From Betaproteobacteria bacterium (GTDB lineage Bacteria > Pseudomonadota > Gammaproteobacteria > Burkholderiales > SG8-41): a stretch of 64,000 bases of DNA. This document shows positions 15,991 through 24,306 of this stretch, piece by piece (position 1 is the first letter of the stretch; each line of letters opens with the position of its first letter). Both the position numbers and the translations under genes were made by a program. Location of the stretch: the NCBI GenBank assembly GCA_021730905.1, contig JAKFYK010000036.1:124001-188000 (forward strand). The letters run 5' to 3'. Under the pieces are notes generated by a model. That model made no database searches. It was not told the origin of the DNA and worked only from the letters and a program-made list of their open reading frames with translations.

Positions 15991-18078
15991 CTAGTAGTGA
16001 ACAATTAAACCATCCACGGCAACCACGCCATCGCCCTCACGCTTGACGATCAGCGGATTGATTTCTGCTTCAACGATGCTGTCGACGTAAGCGAGCTGTG
16101 AAAACGCACTGACGGTTTTGGCGAGCGCCGCACAATCGCCCTTGGGCATGCCGCGATAACCGCGGATGGTGGCGAGGCCTTTCACCTCGTCGATCATTTT
16201 CGCAGCGTCTTCGACTGACACCGGCGCCAGCCGCGCGGCGAAATCCTTGTAGATTTCGGCGAGCACGCCGCCGATGCCCAGCACCACCACCGGCCCCACC
16301 TGTGGGTCGCGCTTGAAGCCGAGAATGATTTCGGCGAGCCCCTTTTCCATGCGCTGCACCAGGATGCCGTTGAGCTTGGCGTTCGGATATTTTTTACCGA
16401 CACGATCGAGTATGTCGCGCGCAGCGGTTTTCAGCGCAGCGGCATCGGCGATGTTGAGCACCACGCCGCCGGCGTCGGTTTTGTGCGCGATGTCGGGCGA
16501 GAGAATTTTCGCCACCACTGGAAACTGCACATTGACAGCGTCATCCGGCGCCTTGATCACGGCGGTCTGCGCCGACGGCACGCCGAGCGCGCCGAAGACT
16601 TTGCATGCGTCGTATTCGTTGAGTTGTTTTGAGTTCGCCGCGGCGAGCAGCTTTTTCGCTTCATTGACGCGCGCAGTGTCCTGCGCCGGCTGCGTAATCG
16701 GCGGCGTCCAGTCGCGCCAAGCGCGGATGGCGTCGGCGCAGGATTCCGGCGTGCGAAAGCCGGCGACGCCAGCTTCGGTCAACAGGTTGAGTGATTTCTC
16801 TGCATGAGGTGCCAGGAAGGCCGCGATGATTTTGTCGCGCGGGTCGGCTTCCACCATCGGTGACACGGCGATCTGCGGGTGAAACTGCGCTGAGCTGCCG
16901 GCGATGGGGATCACCAGATCGCAGTGGTCGGAGGCGAGCAGTTCATTGAGCACCGCGCTGTAGATTTCCTTTTTTGCACCGGCCAGCGTGAGGTCGGTGA
17001 CGCGCGCGCTGCTGATTTTGATGTTGTGGTTTTTGGCGAGATTATCGATCACCTGCTGCGTGGGACCGACCACATCGATGCCCAGCGTGCCCAGCCGGTC
17101 GGCCACGGTCGCCGCACCGCCGCCGGTGGTGGACATAATCGCCACGCGGTGCGTCTTGCGCGGCTTCTTGCCCATGATCATCGGCGGCAGCTCAAACAGC
17201 GTTTCCAGATGATCGACGCGCAGGATGCCGTGTGCTCGCAGGAACGTGTCCGCCATTTCATCCGAGCCCGCCATCGCGCCGGTGTGCGAAGCCGCGCAGT
17301 CCTGACCGATTTCCGAACGGCCGAGTTTGAACGCGATGATGGGCTTGCCCATCTCGTACGCGCGCCGGCCCGCGCGCGCCAGATGCTCGGCGTCGCGCAG
17401 GGTTTCCATGAACAGCAGGATGGCCTTGGTGTGCGGGTCATCCACCAGCATGTCGGTGAATTCGCCCAGCGCGATGTCCGCTTCGTTGCCCACCGACACC
17501 AGTTTGGAAAAGCCCACGCCGCGTCCCAGCCCGCGCGAGAGCAGGCCGCCGGTCATGCTGCCGCTTTGCGACACCACTGCGATGGGGCCGGGCTTGATGT
17601 CGAGGTTTTCCAGCACTGCATTCACCGACAGCGCGAGATTGGTCTGGCTGCTGAACAGGCCAATGCAGTTGGGGCCGATCAGACGGATGCCGCCGGCCTT
17701 GGCGATGTGCTGCAATTCTTCCTGCATGGCGCGACCGTCGGCGCCGACTTCGGCGAAGCCATCGGTGTAGATCGTGACCACCGGAATTTTCTTCGCCACG
17801 CATTGCGTGAGCGCCTTGGCCACATGCTTTGCCGGCACCATGATCAGCGCGTGATCGATCTCGTCCGGTACGGCGGTCACATCGGGATAGGCCTTCTCGC
17901 CGAATACCTCGTCGCGCCCCGGGTTGATAGGAAACAGTTTGCCGGCGTAGCCGTACTTGCGCATGTAGCGCTGCGGGCGCGAGGTGTTTTTGGTGGCGTC
18001 GCTGGACGCGCCGATCAGCGCTACCGCGCGCGGGGAGAAAACTTGCTGGCGCAGAATGGCTAGAGCGTTATTACTCAT
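15991..18078 (-). CDS. ADP-forming acyl-CoA synthetase (fused alpha/beta acetate-CoA ligase family)
   Basis: 695 residues. The order is: CoA-binding Rossmann domain (PRAVALIGASSDATKN), succinyl-CoA-synthetase-like domains with the phosphohistidine motif SHTGAMAGSD near residue 265, and a C-terminal ATP-grasp domain (FPVVAKILSPDIAHKTDAGGV, then GIGGVLAEIYKDFAARLAPV). Enzymes of this type make acyl-CoA from a carboxylate with ATP, giving ADP. It lies downstream of an acyl-CoA dehydrogenase, so the pair could activate and desaturate one acid. The ATG is embedded in an AT-rich element and has no Shine-Dalgarno sequence, which is unusual. Confidence 0.9.
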   Translation of the reverse strand: MSNNALAILRQQVFSPRAVALIGASSDATKNTSRPQRYMRKYGYAGKLFPINPGRDEVFGEKAYPDVTAVPDEIDHALIMVPAKHVAKALTQCVAKKIPVVTIYTDGFAEVGADGRAMQEELQHIAKAGGIRLIGPNCIGLFSSQTNLALSVNAVLENLDIKPGPIAVVSQSGSMTGGLLSRGLGRGVGFSKLVSVGNEADIALGEFTDMLVDDPHTKAILLFMETLRDAEHLARAGRRAYEMGKPIIAFKLGRSEIGQDCAASHTGAMAGSDEMADTFLRAHGILRVDHLETLFELPPMIMGKKPRKTHRVAIMSTTGGGAATVADRLGTLGIDVVGPTQQVIDNLAKNHNIKISSARVTDLTLAGAKKEIYSAVLNELLASDHCDLVIPIAGSSAQFHPQIAVSPMVEADPRDKIIAAFLAPHAEKSLNLLTEAGVAGFRTPESCADAIRAWRDWTPPITQPAQDTARVNEAKKLLAAANSKQLNEYDACKVFGALGVPSAQTAVIKAPDDAVNVQFPVVAKILSPDIAHKTDAGGVVLNIADAAALKTAARDILDRVGKKYPNAKLNGILVQRMEKGLAEIILGFKRDPQVGPVVVLGIGGVLAEIYKDFAARLAPVSVEDAAKMIDEVKGLATIRGYRGMPKGDCAALAKTVSAFSQLAYVDSIVEAEINPLIVKREGDGVVAVDGLIVHY

Positions 18079-18109
18079 AAGTATTTGATTTTAAACAAAT
18101 TTTAATAAT
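18077..18109 (-). repeat. AT-rich dispersed element, copy b, overlapping a start codon
   Basis: On the minus strand it reads AATTTGTTTAAAATCAAAT and then ACTTATG, whose last three bases are the ATG of the acyl-CoA synthetase. It is a close match to the core TTTAAAAACAAATACTTA. No Shine-Dalgarno sequence is present before this start. Confidence 0.6.
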
Positions 18110-18112
18110 CCA

Positions 18113-18230
18113 TCATTCCAGCCGAGCATAGCGCGAGCCGGAATCCAGAGTGATTGTTGATATGAAGCATGCAAAAAGTCAGGCGCGTTGCGCGGCGGAA
18201 CGATCTGGATTCCGGCTTCCGCCGGAATGA
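18113..18230. repeat. Inverted pair of short GC-rich repeats (dRS3/REP-like)
   Basis: Two inverted copies of a TCATTCC...GCCGGAATCCAG type unit: 18113-18148, and its complement CTGGATTCCGGC...GCCGGAATGA at 18205-18230, about 56 bases apart. Such GGATTCC/GGAATGA palindromes are common dispersed repeats in beta- and gamma-proteobacteria (compare neisserial dRS3). They fill the gap between the acyl-CoA dehydrogenase stop and the synthetase start. Confidence 0.65.
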
Positions 18231-18246
18231 CGGTTCCGAAGGTATT

Positions 18247-19404
18247 TCATTTGGCTTTCGGCGGACGCTGCGAAAAGCTGCGCTCGAAAATACTTTCGGC
18301 AATACGGTTCTTGAGAATTTCGATCGAGCCACCGGCGATCATCCAGCCGCGGCATTTGCGGAAGCAGTATTCCACCAGTGTTTCTTCGGTGTAGCCGATG
18401 CCACCCATGATCTGCATGGCTTCGTTGCAGATATCGAATCCCGCCTGATTGCAAAACGCCTTGGCGATGGCGGTGTCTTCCGCTGACGGAATGCCGTTCA
18501 CCGCATTGGCCGCCGCGCGATAAATTAGCAATTGCCCGGCGTCGAGTTTCATTTTCATGTCGGCGAATTTCCACTGTATGCCCTGAAACTCGCACAGCAG
18601 CCGCCCGAACTGCTTGCGCTGCATCGCCCATTCGCGCGCGATGTTGTAGGCGTAGCGGCCGAATGCCAGCGAGCGCGTGGTGTTGCCGATGCGCTCGACG
18701 TTGAAACCAGCGATCTGTTTTTTGAAGCCTCCTTCTTTCAGCAGCACGTTTTCCGGGCCGACATACACATTGTCGAGGTAGGTCTGCACCCATTCTTCGC
18801 CGTTAAAAAACTTTGCCGCCGCACCTTGCTTGAAACCTTCCGCAGTGCGCGGTATCAGCACCGAGCCAATGCCGCCGACACCGGGGCCGAAGCGCACATA
18901 GGTCAGCATTACTTCAGCGCTGGTGGCGTGCGTCTGAAATACTTTCACGCCGTTGATGCGGTAGCCGTCGCCATCAGGTTTCGCGCTGGTGACGAGATCG
19001 GTAACCGCGCTGCCGGCCTCGGGCTCGGTCATGCCGACGCAGATCACCGACTCGCCATGCAGGATTTTGTCGAGATAGCGTTTCTTTTGATCCGGCGTGC
19101 CGTACTCGGCGAGCACGCGCACCGGACCGAAGTTGCCGGCCTGAATCACGTCTGCACTGCGCGGGCAGGCTTCAGTCACAGCTTCAATCGCAAGTATCGC
19201 GTCCATCAGCGTGCCGCCCTGACCGCCGTCGCCCTCAGGAAACGCGATGCCCATCAAGCCTTGCTCTGCCATCAGCTTGGCGACGTCCCACGGATGCTCA
19301 GCCTCATGCGCACGCGCGAGCGCGCCGGCTTTCAGGTGTTTTTGAGCAAACCCGCTGACGGCGTCGCGAAATTGCTGTTGTTCAGGCGTAAGTTTGAAGT
19401 CCAT
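18247..19404 (-). CDS. Acyl-CoA dehydrogenase
   Basis: 385 residues, full length for the family. The N-terminal helical domain starts MDFKLTPEQQQFRDAV. The FAD/substrate segment reads CVGMTEPEAGSAVTDLVTSA, and the C-terminal helical domain ends with QIMGGIGYTEETLVEYCFRKCRG. The start at 19404 is the ATG that begins the domain. It oxidises an acyl-CoA to the enoyl-CoA, passing electrons to ETF. The gene precedes an acyl-CoA synthetase on the same strand, so the two likely serve one acid. A decayed copy of its first 48 codons lies at 21055-21202. Confidence 0.92.
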   Translation of the reverse strand: MDFKLTPEQQQFRDAVSGFAQKHLKAGALARAHEAEHPWDVAKLMAEQGLMGIAFPEGDGGQGGTLMDAILAIEAVTEACPRSADVIQAGNFGPVRVLAEYGTPDQKKRYLDKILHGESVICVGMTEPEAGSAVTDLVTSAKPDGDGYRINGVKVFQTHATSAEVMLTYVRFGPGVGGIGSVLIPRTAEGFKQGAAAKFFNGEEWVQTYLDNVYVGPENVLLKEGGFKKQIAGFNVERIGNTTRSLAFGRYAYNIAREWAMQRKQFGRLLCEFQGIQWKFADMKMKLDAGQLLIYRAAANAVNGIPSAEDTAIAKAFCNQAGFDICNEAMQIMGGIGYTEETLVEYCFRKCRGWMIAGGSIEILKNRIAESIFERSFSQRPPKAK

Positions 19405-19862
19405 GAGATGACGGAAACGGAGAAATCGGAGGGAAGGCGCGATTGTCACAAGTCATGCAGCGAAGCACAAGCGGCAACAGCGCGGTCCAAGGCACGACGT
19501 GCAGTACAAACATCCGGATATTGCCACCAATGGGTTTCTTGCGTTGCGGAAATGCGAACGGCGGATTAGTCCTCCAGACAAATCCCTGGCCGAGGAACCG
19601 ATGGGTTGCCGAGCACCTGCGTTTCACGCCTGGTGCCATAAGCCAAATATCATTCAAGGCTCCGTAAAATGCCGAATCGCCGTTCAAATCCCCCCTTTGC
19701 TTGACTATGCCCGGCCCATCAGTCACGCCTATCGATTTAGATCAAATCTTATGTTCGATACCGTACAGAAATTCATAGGGAAGACTTCTAGTATTTGCCG
19801 CTAGTGATACGGGCAAAAAGCTGCGGTTTTCTATCGCAGGCCGGTATCGATGCGAGGGCGCC
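19405..19862. other. 458-base gap without a recognisable gene
   Basis: No convincing coding region was found. The stretch just after the dehydrogenase start (GCGATTGTCACAA at about 19440) recurs in diverged form at about 21230, next to the decayed dehydrogenase fragment. A stretch around 19735-19800 is less GC-rich and may hold the promoter of the following TPR gene. Confidence 0.5.
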
Positions 19863-20591
19863 ATGAGCTCAGGATGGAAGTGGTTTGGTTTGTGCCGGCG
19901 TTTGCGGCCACAACACATTTTGCCGGTCTTGCTGCTCGCCCTTTGGCCGTGCAGCACGAATGCGCAATTGCTTATGCCATCGCAATCGGACATCGAAAAG
20001 TGTGAGACAAAGAAGAATCCCGACGAGGCAATTGCCGCTTGCACGCGGTTGACATACGAGGGGACACTAGCTCCACTTAATCTTGCAATCGCGTACGCCA
20101 ATCGCGGCAGCCATTGGTACGACAAGGGCGACTACGCCCTTGCAATTGCTGACTATGACGAAGCGTTGCACCTCAATCCGCAGTTCCTAAATGCCTACTA
20201 CAACCGTGCCCTCGCACGGGCTCACATACTTAACCACGACGGCGCGATAACCGATTTCAATGAAGTGATTCGCCTCGATCCACGGCATGCAAATGCACAT
20301 AACAATACCGCGTGGATGCTGGCTACCACGCCGGTCACGGCGGTTAGAAACGGCACTCGCGCCTTAGAATTGGCCCGCAAGGCCGCCGAACTAACGAACT
20401 GGAAGGAAGCGCTAATACTGCAGACGCTGGCTGCCGCCTATGCCGAAACCGGCAATTTTTCTGAGGCAGTGCGCTGGCAGACTAAGGCGCTGGAGTTCCC
20501 CGATTTCGCGACGAATTCCGGGCCACAAGCCCTTCGACAGATCGAATTCTACCGGCAAGGACAGCCGTACCGTGCGACTCTCGCACCGTAA
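19863..20591 (+). CDS. Secreted TPR-repeat protein, short paralog
   Basis: 242 residues. It has a basic N-terminus and hydrophobic signal (ILPVLLLALWPCSTNAQ), then a Cys-containing cap (NPDEAIAACTRL). Two canonical TPR units follow (NRGSHWYDKGDYALAIADYDEAL and NRALARAHILNHDGAITDFNEVI). The C-terminal region ALELARKAAELTNW through FYRQGQPYRATLAP is shared with the protein encoded at 30818. The two are clear paralogs that differ mainly in the number of TPR units, two here and six there. It probably binds proteins or peptides in the periplasm; partners are unknown. It lies between an intact and a decayed acyl-CoA dehydrogenase 5' end. Confidence 0.82.
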   Translation: MSSGWKWFGLCRRLRPQHILPVLLLALWPCSTNAQLLMPSQSDIEKCETKKNPDEAIAACTRLTYEGTLAPLNLAIAYANRGSHWYDKGDYALAIADYDEALHLNPQFLNAYYNRALARAHILNHDGAITDFNEVIRLDPRHANAHNNTAWMLATTPVTAVRNGTRALELARKAAELTNWKEALILQTLAAAYAETGNFSEAVRWQTKALEFPDFATNSGPQALRQIEFYRQGQPYRATLAP

Positions 20592-21054
20592 AGAGTGCAC
20601 GGCACACACCCACAGAAACCGTCCAGAATATTGCGTAAAAGCTGCTGAGTACAGGTAGCGCAATGGCAAAGCACCATTTCGGCGAACTGCGCGACGATAG
20701 CCGTAGCCCGCGGCGCTGCAATGATGCGCGACGCTTTCTGGCACCGCCTGGTCCGGGTTGTACCACTAAAAAAAGTACGCACCGGGCGCATGTCCGCTGC
20801 AGAACCAGAGCGCTGTCTTCCGCAAGAACATGAATAGGGAGAGGATGGCGAATTCCGCAACTACCGCAATGGAAGCTCCACCAAGGCCACTCTGACGCCC
20901 TGAGACCCACTGCGCCTGAGACTTTTCCACGACTGCCATGCCGACTTCCATCCGGTGCGGGCGATCCGACATCGACATCGACCCCGCAGCTTTAAGTCCC
21001 CTCCACCGGCATCCATGTGCGCGACGTGAGCGTGAGGGATTTTAAAGGTCACCT
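20592..21054. other. 463-base gap without a recognisable gene
   Basis: Both strands carry only short or low-complexity open frames with no family resemblance. It adjoins the decayed acyl-CoA dehydrogenase fragment and may be further degraded sequence. Confidence 0.5.
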
Positions 21055-21202
21055 GACGAAGCGGTATGGTCAAGTGTTTGGCGACATGGCAACAATGCCC
21101 GGCCTCGTGCGCACGCGCAGGCACACCTGCATTCAGGCGTTTTTCGGCGAAACAGATCACCGAGTCACGAGACTGCTGCCCGGAAGTGCGCTCTAAGTCC
21201 AT
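21055..21202 (-). pseudogene. Decayed 5' fragment of an acyl-CoA dehydrogenase gene
   Basis: The minus-strand reading MDLERTSGQQSRDSVICFAE then KRLNAGVPARAHEAGHCCHVAKHL aligns residue by residue with the N-terminus of the intact dehydrogenase at 18247-19404 (MDFKLTPEQQQFRDAV..., KHLKAGALARAHEAEHPWDVAKL). The similarity extends upstream of the start at DNA level (GCGATTGTCACAA shared). Similarity stops after about 48 codons. It is therefore a truncated, diverged duplicate. The frame stays open to 20861 but the rest does not resemble the family. Confidence 0.75.
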
Positions 21203-21376
21203 TGATTGGGCCGCTGCAGAATGGGGGTGCGATTGTCACAACTCGTGGCTCAACGCGCAAGCCGGATTATGTTTGCAACCCCCGGTCTCATTACGGGTGT
21301 CCAGGCGATGGCGTAGCGGTGTTTGGACATATAGAATTCCACATACGCAGATCAATAATCCGGGAGGGAACACACC

Positions 21377-21817
21377 ATGATCAAACGCCAGTTTCTGCAA
21401 CCCAAGGACATGTGGGCGCGTGTCGAAAACGGCAATCTGCTTTATGTGCCGGTGGTTACGGTACACGGCACGGATCACGCGCATGTTTATCTCGCGGGAC
21501 AGATGGCGCGAGAACCGGGCGGCGCGATCGTCGGCATCGGCGACATGCGCGCGCAGATGCGCAAGACCTGCGAGAACATCGAGAAGGGTCTCGCCTACGC
21601 CGGCGCCACTTTCGACGATGTAGTGCGCGCAACAACCTACGTGACGGATATCGAGGAGTACTACCGCGTATCCGACGAACGTTTCAAGTTTTTCAGGAAC
21701 CACCGTCCGGCAAGCGTGCTGATCCAGGTTTCACGACTGGGGCACAAGGATGCGATCATCGAAATCGAAGTCGAGGCAATCATCGAGCCGTCGCGCCTGA
21801 AGCAGCACGATGGCTGA
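21377..21817 (+). CDS. RidA-family protein
   Basis: 146 residues with the complete YjgF/RidA fold: VYLAGQMAREPGGAIVGIGDM, then QMRKTCENIEKGLAYAGATFDDVVRATTYVTDIEEYY, then HRPASVLIQVSRLGHKDAIIEIEVEAII. RidA itself hydrolyses reactive enamines and imines using a conserved Arg in the PAR motif. Here that position reads PASVLIQ, so the archetypal deaminase residue is missing and another imine-type or hydrolytic activity is more likely. GGGAGG precedes the ATG. The gene is convergent with a Bug gene, and a three-domain RidA protein is encoded 1.1 kb away. Confidence 0.88.
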   Translation: MIKRQFLQPKDMWARVENGNLLYVPVVTVHGTDHAHVYLAGQMAREPGGAIVGIGDMRAQMRKTCENIEKGLAYAGATFDDVVRATTYVTDIEEYYRVSDERFKFFRNHRPASVLIQVSRLGHKDAIIEIEVEAIIEPSRLKQHDG

Positions 21818-21820
21818 TGC

Positions 21821-22807
21821 TCAATCAGGTTTCAGCCCGATGGTCTTCACGATCTTTGCATACTTCGCCTGCTCGGAAAGCAGGTAGGCGCCGGTTTCCT
21901 CGGGCGAGGTGAACGTAATTTCCGCCGCCAGGTTGGCGAAGCGCTTGATCGTGTCCTCGGTTTTCAGCGCTTTCACGAATTCACCGTGCATGCGTGACAC
22001 GATATTCTTCGGCGTGCCCGCCGGCAGCGCCATCGAATGAAACTCGATGACGTCGTAACCTTTGAGCCCCAATTCGTCAAGCGTGGGCAGCGATGGCGCG
22101 AAGCTGGAGCGTTTGAGACCCGTCACCGCCAGCGCGCGCAGCCGGTTCGCCTGCACGTGCGGCAGCGAGTTCAGCAGATTGAGTATGTAGAACTGAATTT
22201 CGTTGGCGAGTATTGCGTTGGTCGCGAGCGCGCCGGCCTTGTACGGCACATGGTCGATCTTCACGCCCGCCATGCTGCCGAACAATTCGCCTGCCAGATG
22301 CGTAATGCCGCCGGTGCCGCCCGAGCCGAAACGCATCGTGCCCGGTTTTGATTTCGCGTAATTGATGAATTCCTGAAGATTCTGCGCCGGGATGCTCGGA
22401 TGTATTACCGCGGCGTTGGAGATCGTGGCAAACATCATCAGCGGCTGCAGGCTGGTGCGCAGATCGTATGGCACTTTCAGGTGCACGCTGGGCGCGATGG
22501 TCTGACTGCTGCCGACGACCAGCAATGTATAGCCGTCAGGCGACGATTTGATGCCAATTTCCATGCCGATGCGGCCGGTTGCGCCGGGGCGGTTGTCGAC
22601 CACGAACTGCTGTCCCATGTGTTCACCGAGTTTCTGGCCCATGATGCGCGCGATCACATCGTACGAGCCGCCCGCGCCATAGGGGGCGACAATACGCAGC
22701 GGACGATTGGGATAAGCGTCGGCAGCGATGGACAAGCCGGTAAAACCACCGCAGGCGAGTACCGTGAGTGCAGAAACGGCCAATCGCCTGGAAATCGCGC
22801 GTTTCAT
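21821..22807 (-). CDS. Bug-family substrate-binding protein
   Basis: 328 residues with signal peptide (MKRAISRRLAVSALTVLAC, through GLSIAADA) and the usual start of the mature part, YPNRPLRIVAPYGAGGSYDVIARI. FVVDNRPGATGRIGMEIGIKSSPDGYT follows. It has a good AGGAGG-like site before the ATG. It is divergent from the triple-RidA operon at 22921, with 113 bases between starts, and convergent with the RidA gene. It may supply the substrate of that pathway. The lipobox-like Cys near residue 19 is not followed by a standard lipoprotein context, so it is more likely soluble. Confidence 0.91.
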   Translation of the reverse strand: MKRAISRRLAVSALTVLACGGFTGLSIAADAYPNRPLRIVAPYGAGGSYDVIARIMGQKLGEHMGQQFVVDNRPGATGRIGMEIGIKSSPDGYTLLVVGSSQTIAPSVHLKVPYDLRTSLQPLMMFATISNAAVIHPSIPAQNLQEFINYAKSKPGTMRFGSGGTGGITHLAGELFGSMAGVKIDHVPYKAGALATNAILANEIQFYILNLLNSLPHVQANRLRALAVTGLKRSSFAPSLPTLDELGLKGYDVIEFHSMALPAGTPKNIVSRMHGEFVKALKTEDTIKRFANLAAEITFTSPEETGAYLLSEQAKYAKIVKTIGLKPD

Positions 22808-22920
22808 GATTCCCTCCTGGATGTGATTTTCGCGTAATGGCTATGGTATAGGAATCTCCGGCTTGGTAAAGTGATGCCGCGATTGGCAAACATTTCACAT
22901 TGCAGACCACAAGGGGCGTC

Positions 22921-24297
22921 ATGAACAAGAAGTTTTTTGCCGCGCTGTCGCGCTGGCCGGCTGGCGTGAGCGCGGGGCCGTTTCTTTTTTTCAGCGGGCA
23001 GATGGGACTCACCGCTGATGGGGCGGCCAGCCAGCGTTTTGCCGATGTCACCGGTGTTGGACCGGGAGCAAACAGCGGCTACGACTGGGTTAATCGCATC
23101 GAGGCGCCGGTCGGCGCGCAGGGCATCGCCATCTACGAGCGCTACAAAAAGCTCCTTTCCAAACAAGGTACTACGTACACTAACCTGCTGCGCTATCACA
23201 TCTATCAGCGCGACAAGCATTTCTTTTCGGTGTTCGACCGCGTGCGGCGCACTTACGAGCACGCGCCACCCGCAAGCACGGCGGTGGGCGTCGGGCGCTT
23301 TGAACCGGACGATGCGGTGCGGCTGTGCATCGACTCCATCGTGCTCAACCCTGCTGCGGAAAATACCCTGGGGCCACGCACCGTGCATCCGGGCGCGAGC
23401 GCATTCGCGGCTGCCGCGCATTTCTCGCATGTGATCGAGGCGGGGCCGTATCGCTTTCTTGCGGGGCAGATTCCCGTTGATACCTCCAAACCCGGCTCAC
23501 CGTTGATCCGCAATTACGACGACATACCGGAACAGGGCCGTTTCCTGAAAGTAGGCCGCAGCCATGAGGACACGCGCAACGGCCCCATCGCATCGCAAAC
23601 CTGGTTTACCTACGATCTGATACGGCAGCATCTGGAAGCTGCCGGGGCTGGCATGGATCAAATTCTGAACGTCATCGTCTATCTGCAGGACATGCGCGAC
23701 TTTGGCACCTTTCATCGCGTGCACGAACGATTTTTCCCAACGAACCCACCGGCGCTGACCGTGATCGATGTCGGCGAAGTCGGCCACAAGGGCACGCTGA
23801 TCGAGATCGAGCCGACCGCGATTGCCCGCGGCCATGGCATGTCCAGGCGTGTGATTCCGGCAACACACAAGAACGCCCAGATGAGCGCGGCGGCGGAAGC
23901 AGGCGGTCTCGCTTTTTTTTCCAACGTGCCCGGCGTTGGGGCCAACGGGTCCGCGGCGCGCAAACTCTCTGATCTGCCGGCGGCGTGGCGCAAACGTGTC
24001 GCTGGTTCGAGGGCGAGCGAAATTGTTGTTCAGGCTGCCGCGGTAATCGCGCAGTTGGAGGAACAACTCAAGGCGTTTGGCAAGAACCTGTCGCGTGTAA
24101 CGCACCTCACGCTCTATCTCAACGACGTGGATGACTTTTTGACTATAGCATCACTGCTTGAGCGCGCGTTCGGCAAGAAGCGTCCGGCGTTGATGATCCT
24201 CGAGGTGCCGCATCCGTCGCCGGTAACGGGTGTGCGCGTATCCGCGACCGCCATCGCGTGGGTGGGCGACGGCGAACCCGCCGCGATTACCGGTTAA
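22921..24297 (+). CDS. Triple RidA-domain protein
   Basis: 458 residues made of three successive YjgF/RidA-like domains: about 10-150 (FLFFSGQMGLTADG ... AVRLCIDSIVL), about 170-320 (YRFLAGQIPVDTSK ... HKGTLIEIEPTAIA) and about 335-450 (LAFFSNVPGVGANG ... GVRVSATAIAW). RidA proteins trimerise, so one chain could mimic a trimer. None of the three carries the Arg expected in the PAR motif (PPASTAV, PPALTVI, RPALMIL). The ATG at 22921 is chosen because it starts the domain. The M20 hydrolase begins 9 bases after its stop, followed by two Bug genes and an LVIVD gene. This suggests one catabolic operon, perhaps for an amide or imine-forming compound. Confidence 0.85.
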   Translation: MNKKFFAALSRWPAGVSAGPFLFFSGQMGLTADGAASQRFADVTGVGPGANSGYDWVNRIEAPVGAQGIAIYERYKKLLSKQGTTYTNLLRYHIYQRDKHFFSVFDRVRRTYEHAPPASTAVGVGRFEPDDAVRLCIDSIVLNPAAENTLGPRTVHPGASAFAAAAHFSHVIEAGPYRFLAGQIPVDTSKPGSPLIRNYDDIPEQGRFLKVGRSHEDTRNGPIASQTWFTYDLIRQHLEAAGAGMDQILNVIVYLQDMRDFGTFHRVHERFFPTNPPALTVIDVGEVGHKGTLIEIEPTAIARGHGMSRRVIPATHKNAQMSAAAEAGGLAFFSNVPGVGANGSAARKLSDLPAAWRKRVAGSRASEIVVQAAAVIAQLEEQLKAFGKNLSRVTHLTLYLNDVDDFLTIASLLERAFGKKRPALMILEVPHPSPVTGVRVSATAIAWVGDGEPAAITG

Positions 24298-24306
24298 GGA
24301 AACTAC

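Noticed and set aside
16924..18063. A 379-codon open frame on the plus strand
   Set aside because: It is antisense to the acyl-CoA synthetase, with skewed composition and no family resemblance.
18113..18230. A miniature transposon with terminal inverted repeats
   Set aside because: The two units are inverted, but no target-site duplication is visible; a simple pair of dispersed REP-like repeats is a sufficient explanation.
20861..21202. A functional 113-residue protein
   Set aside because: Only its first 48 residues match anything, and that match is a degraded acyl-CoA dehydrogenase N-terminus; treated as a pseudogene fragment.
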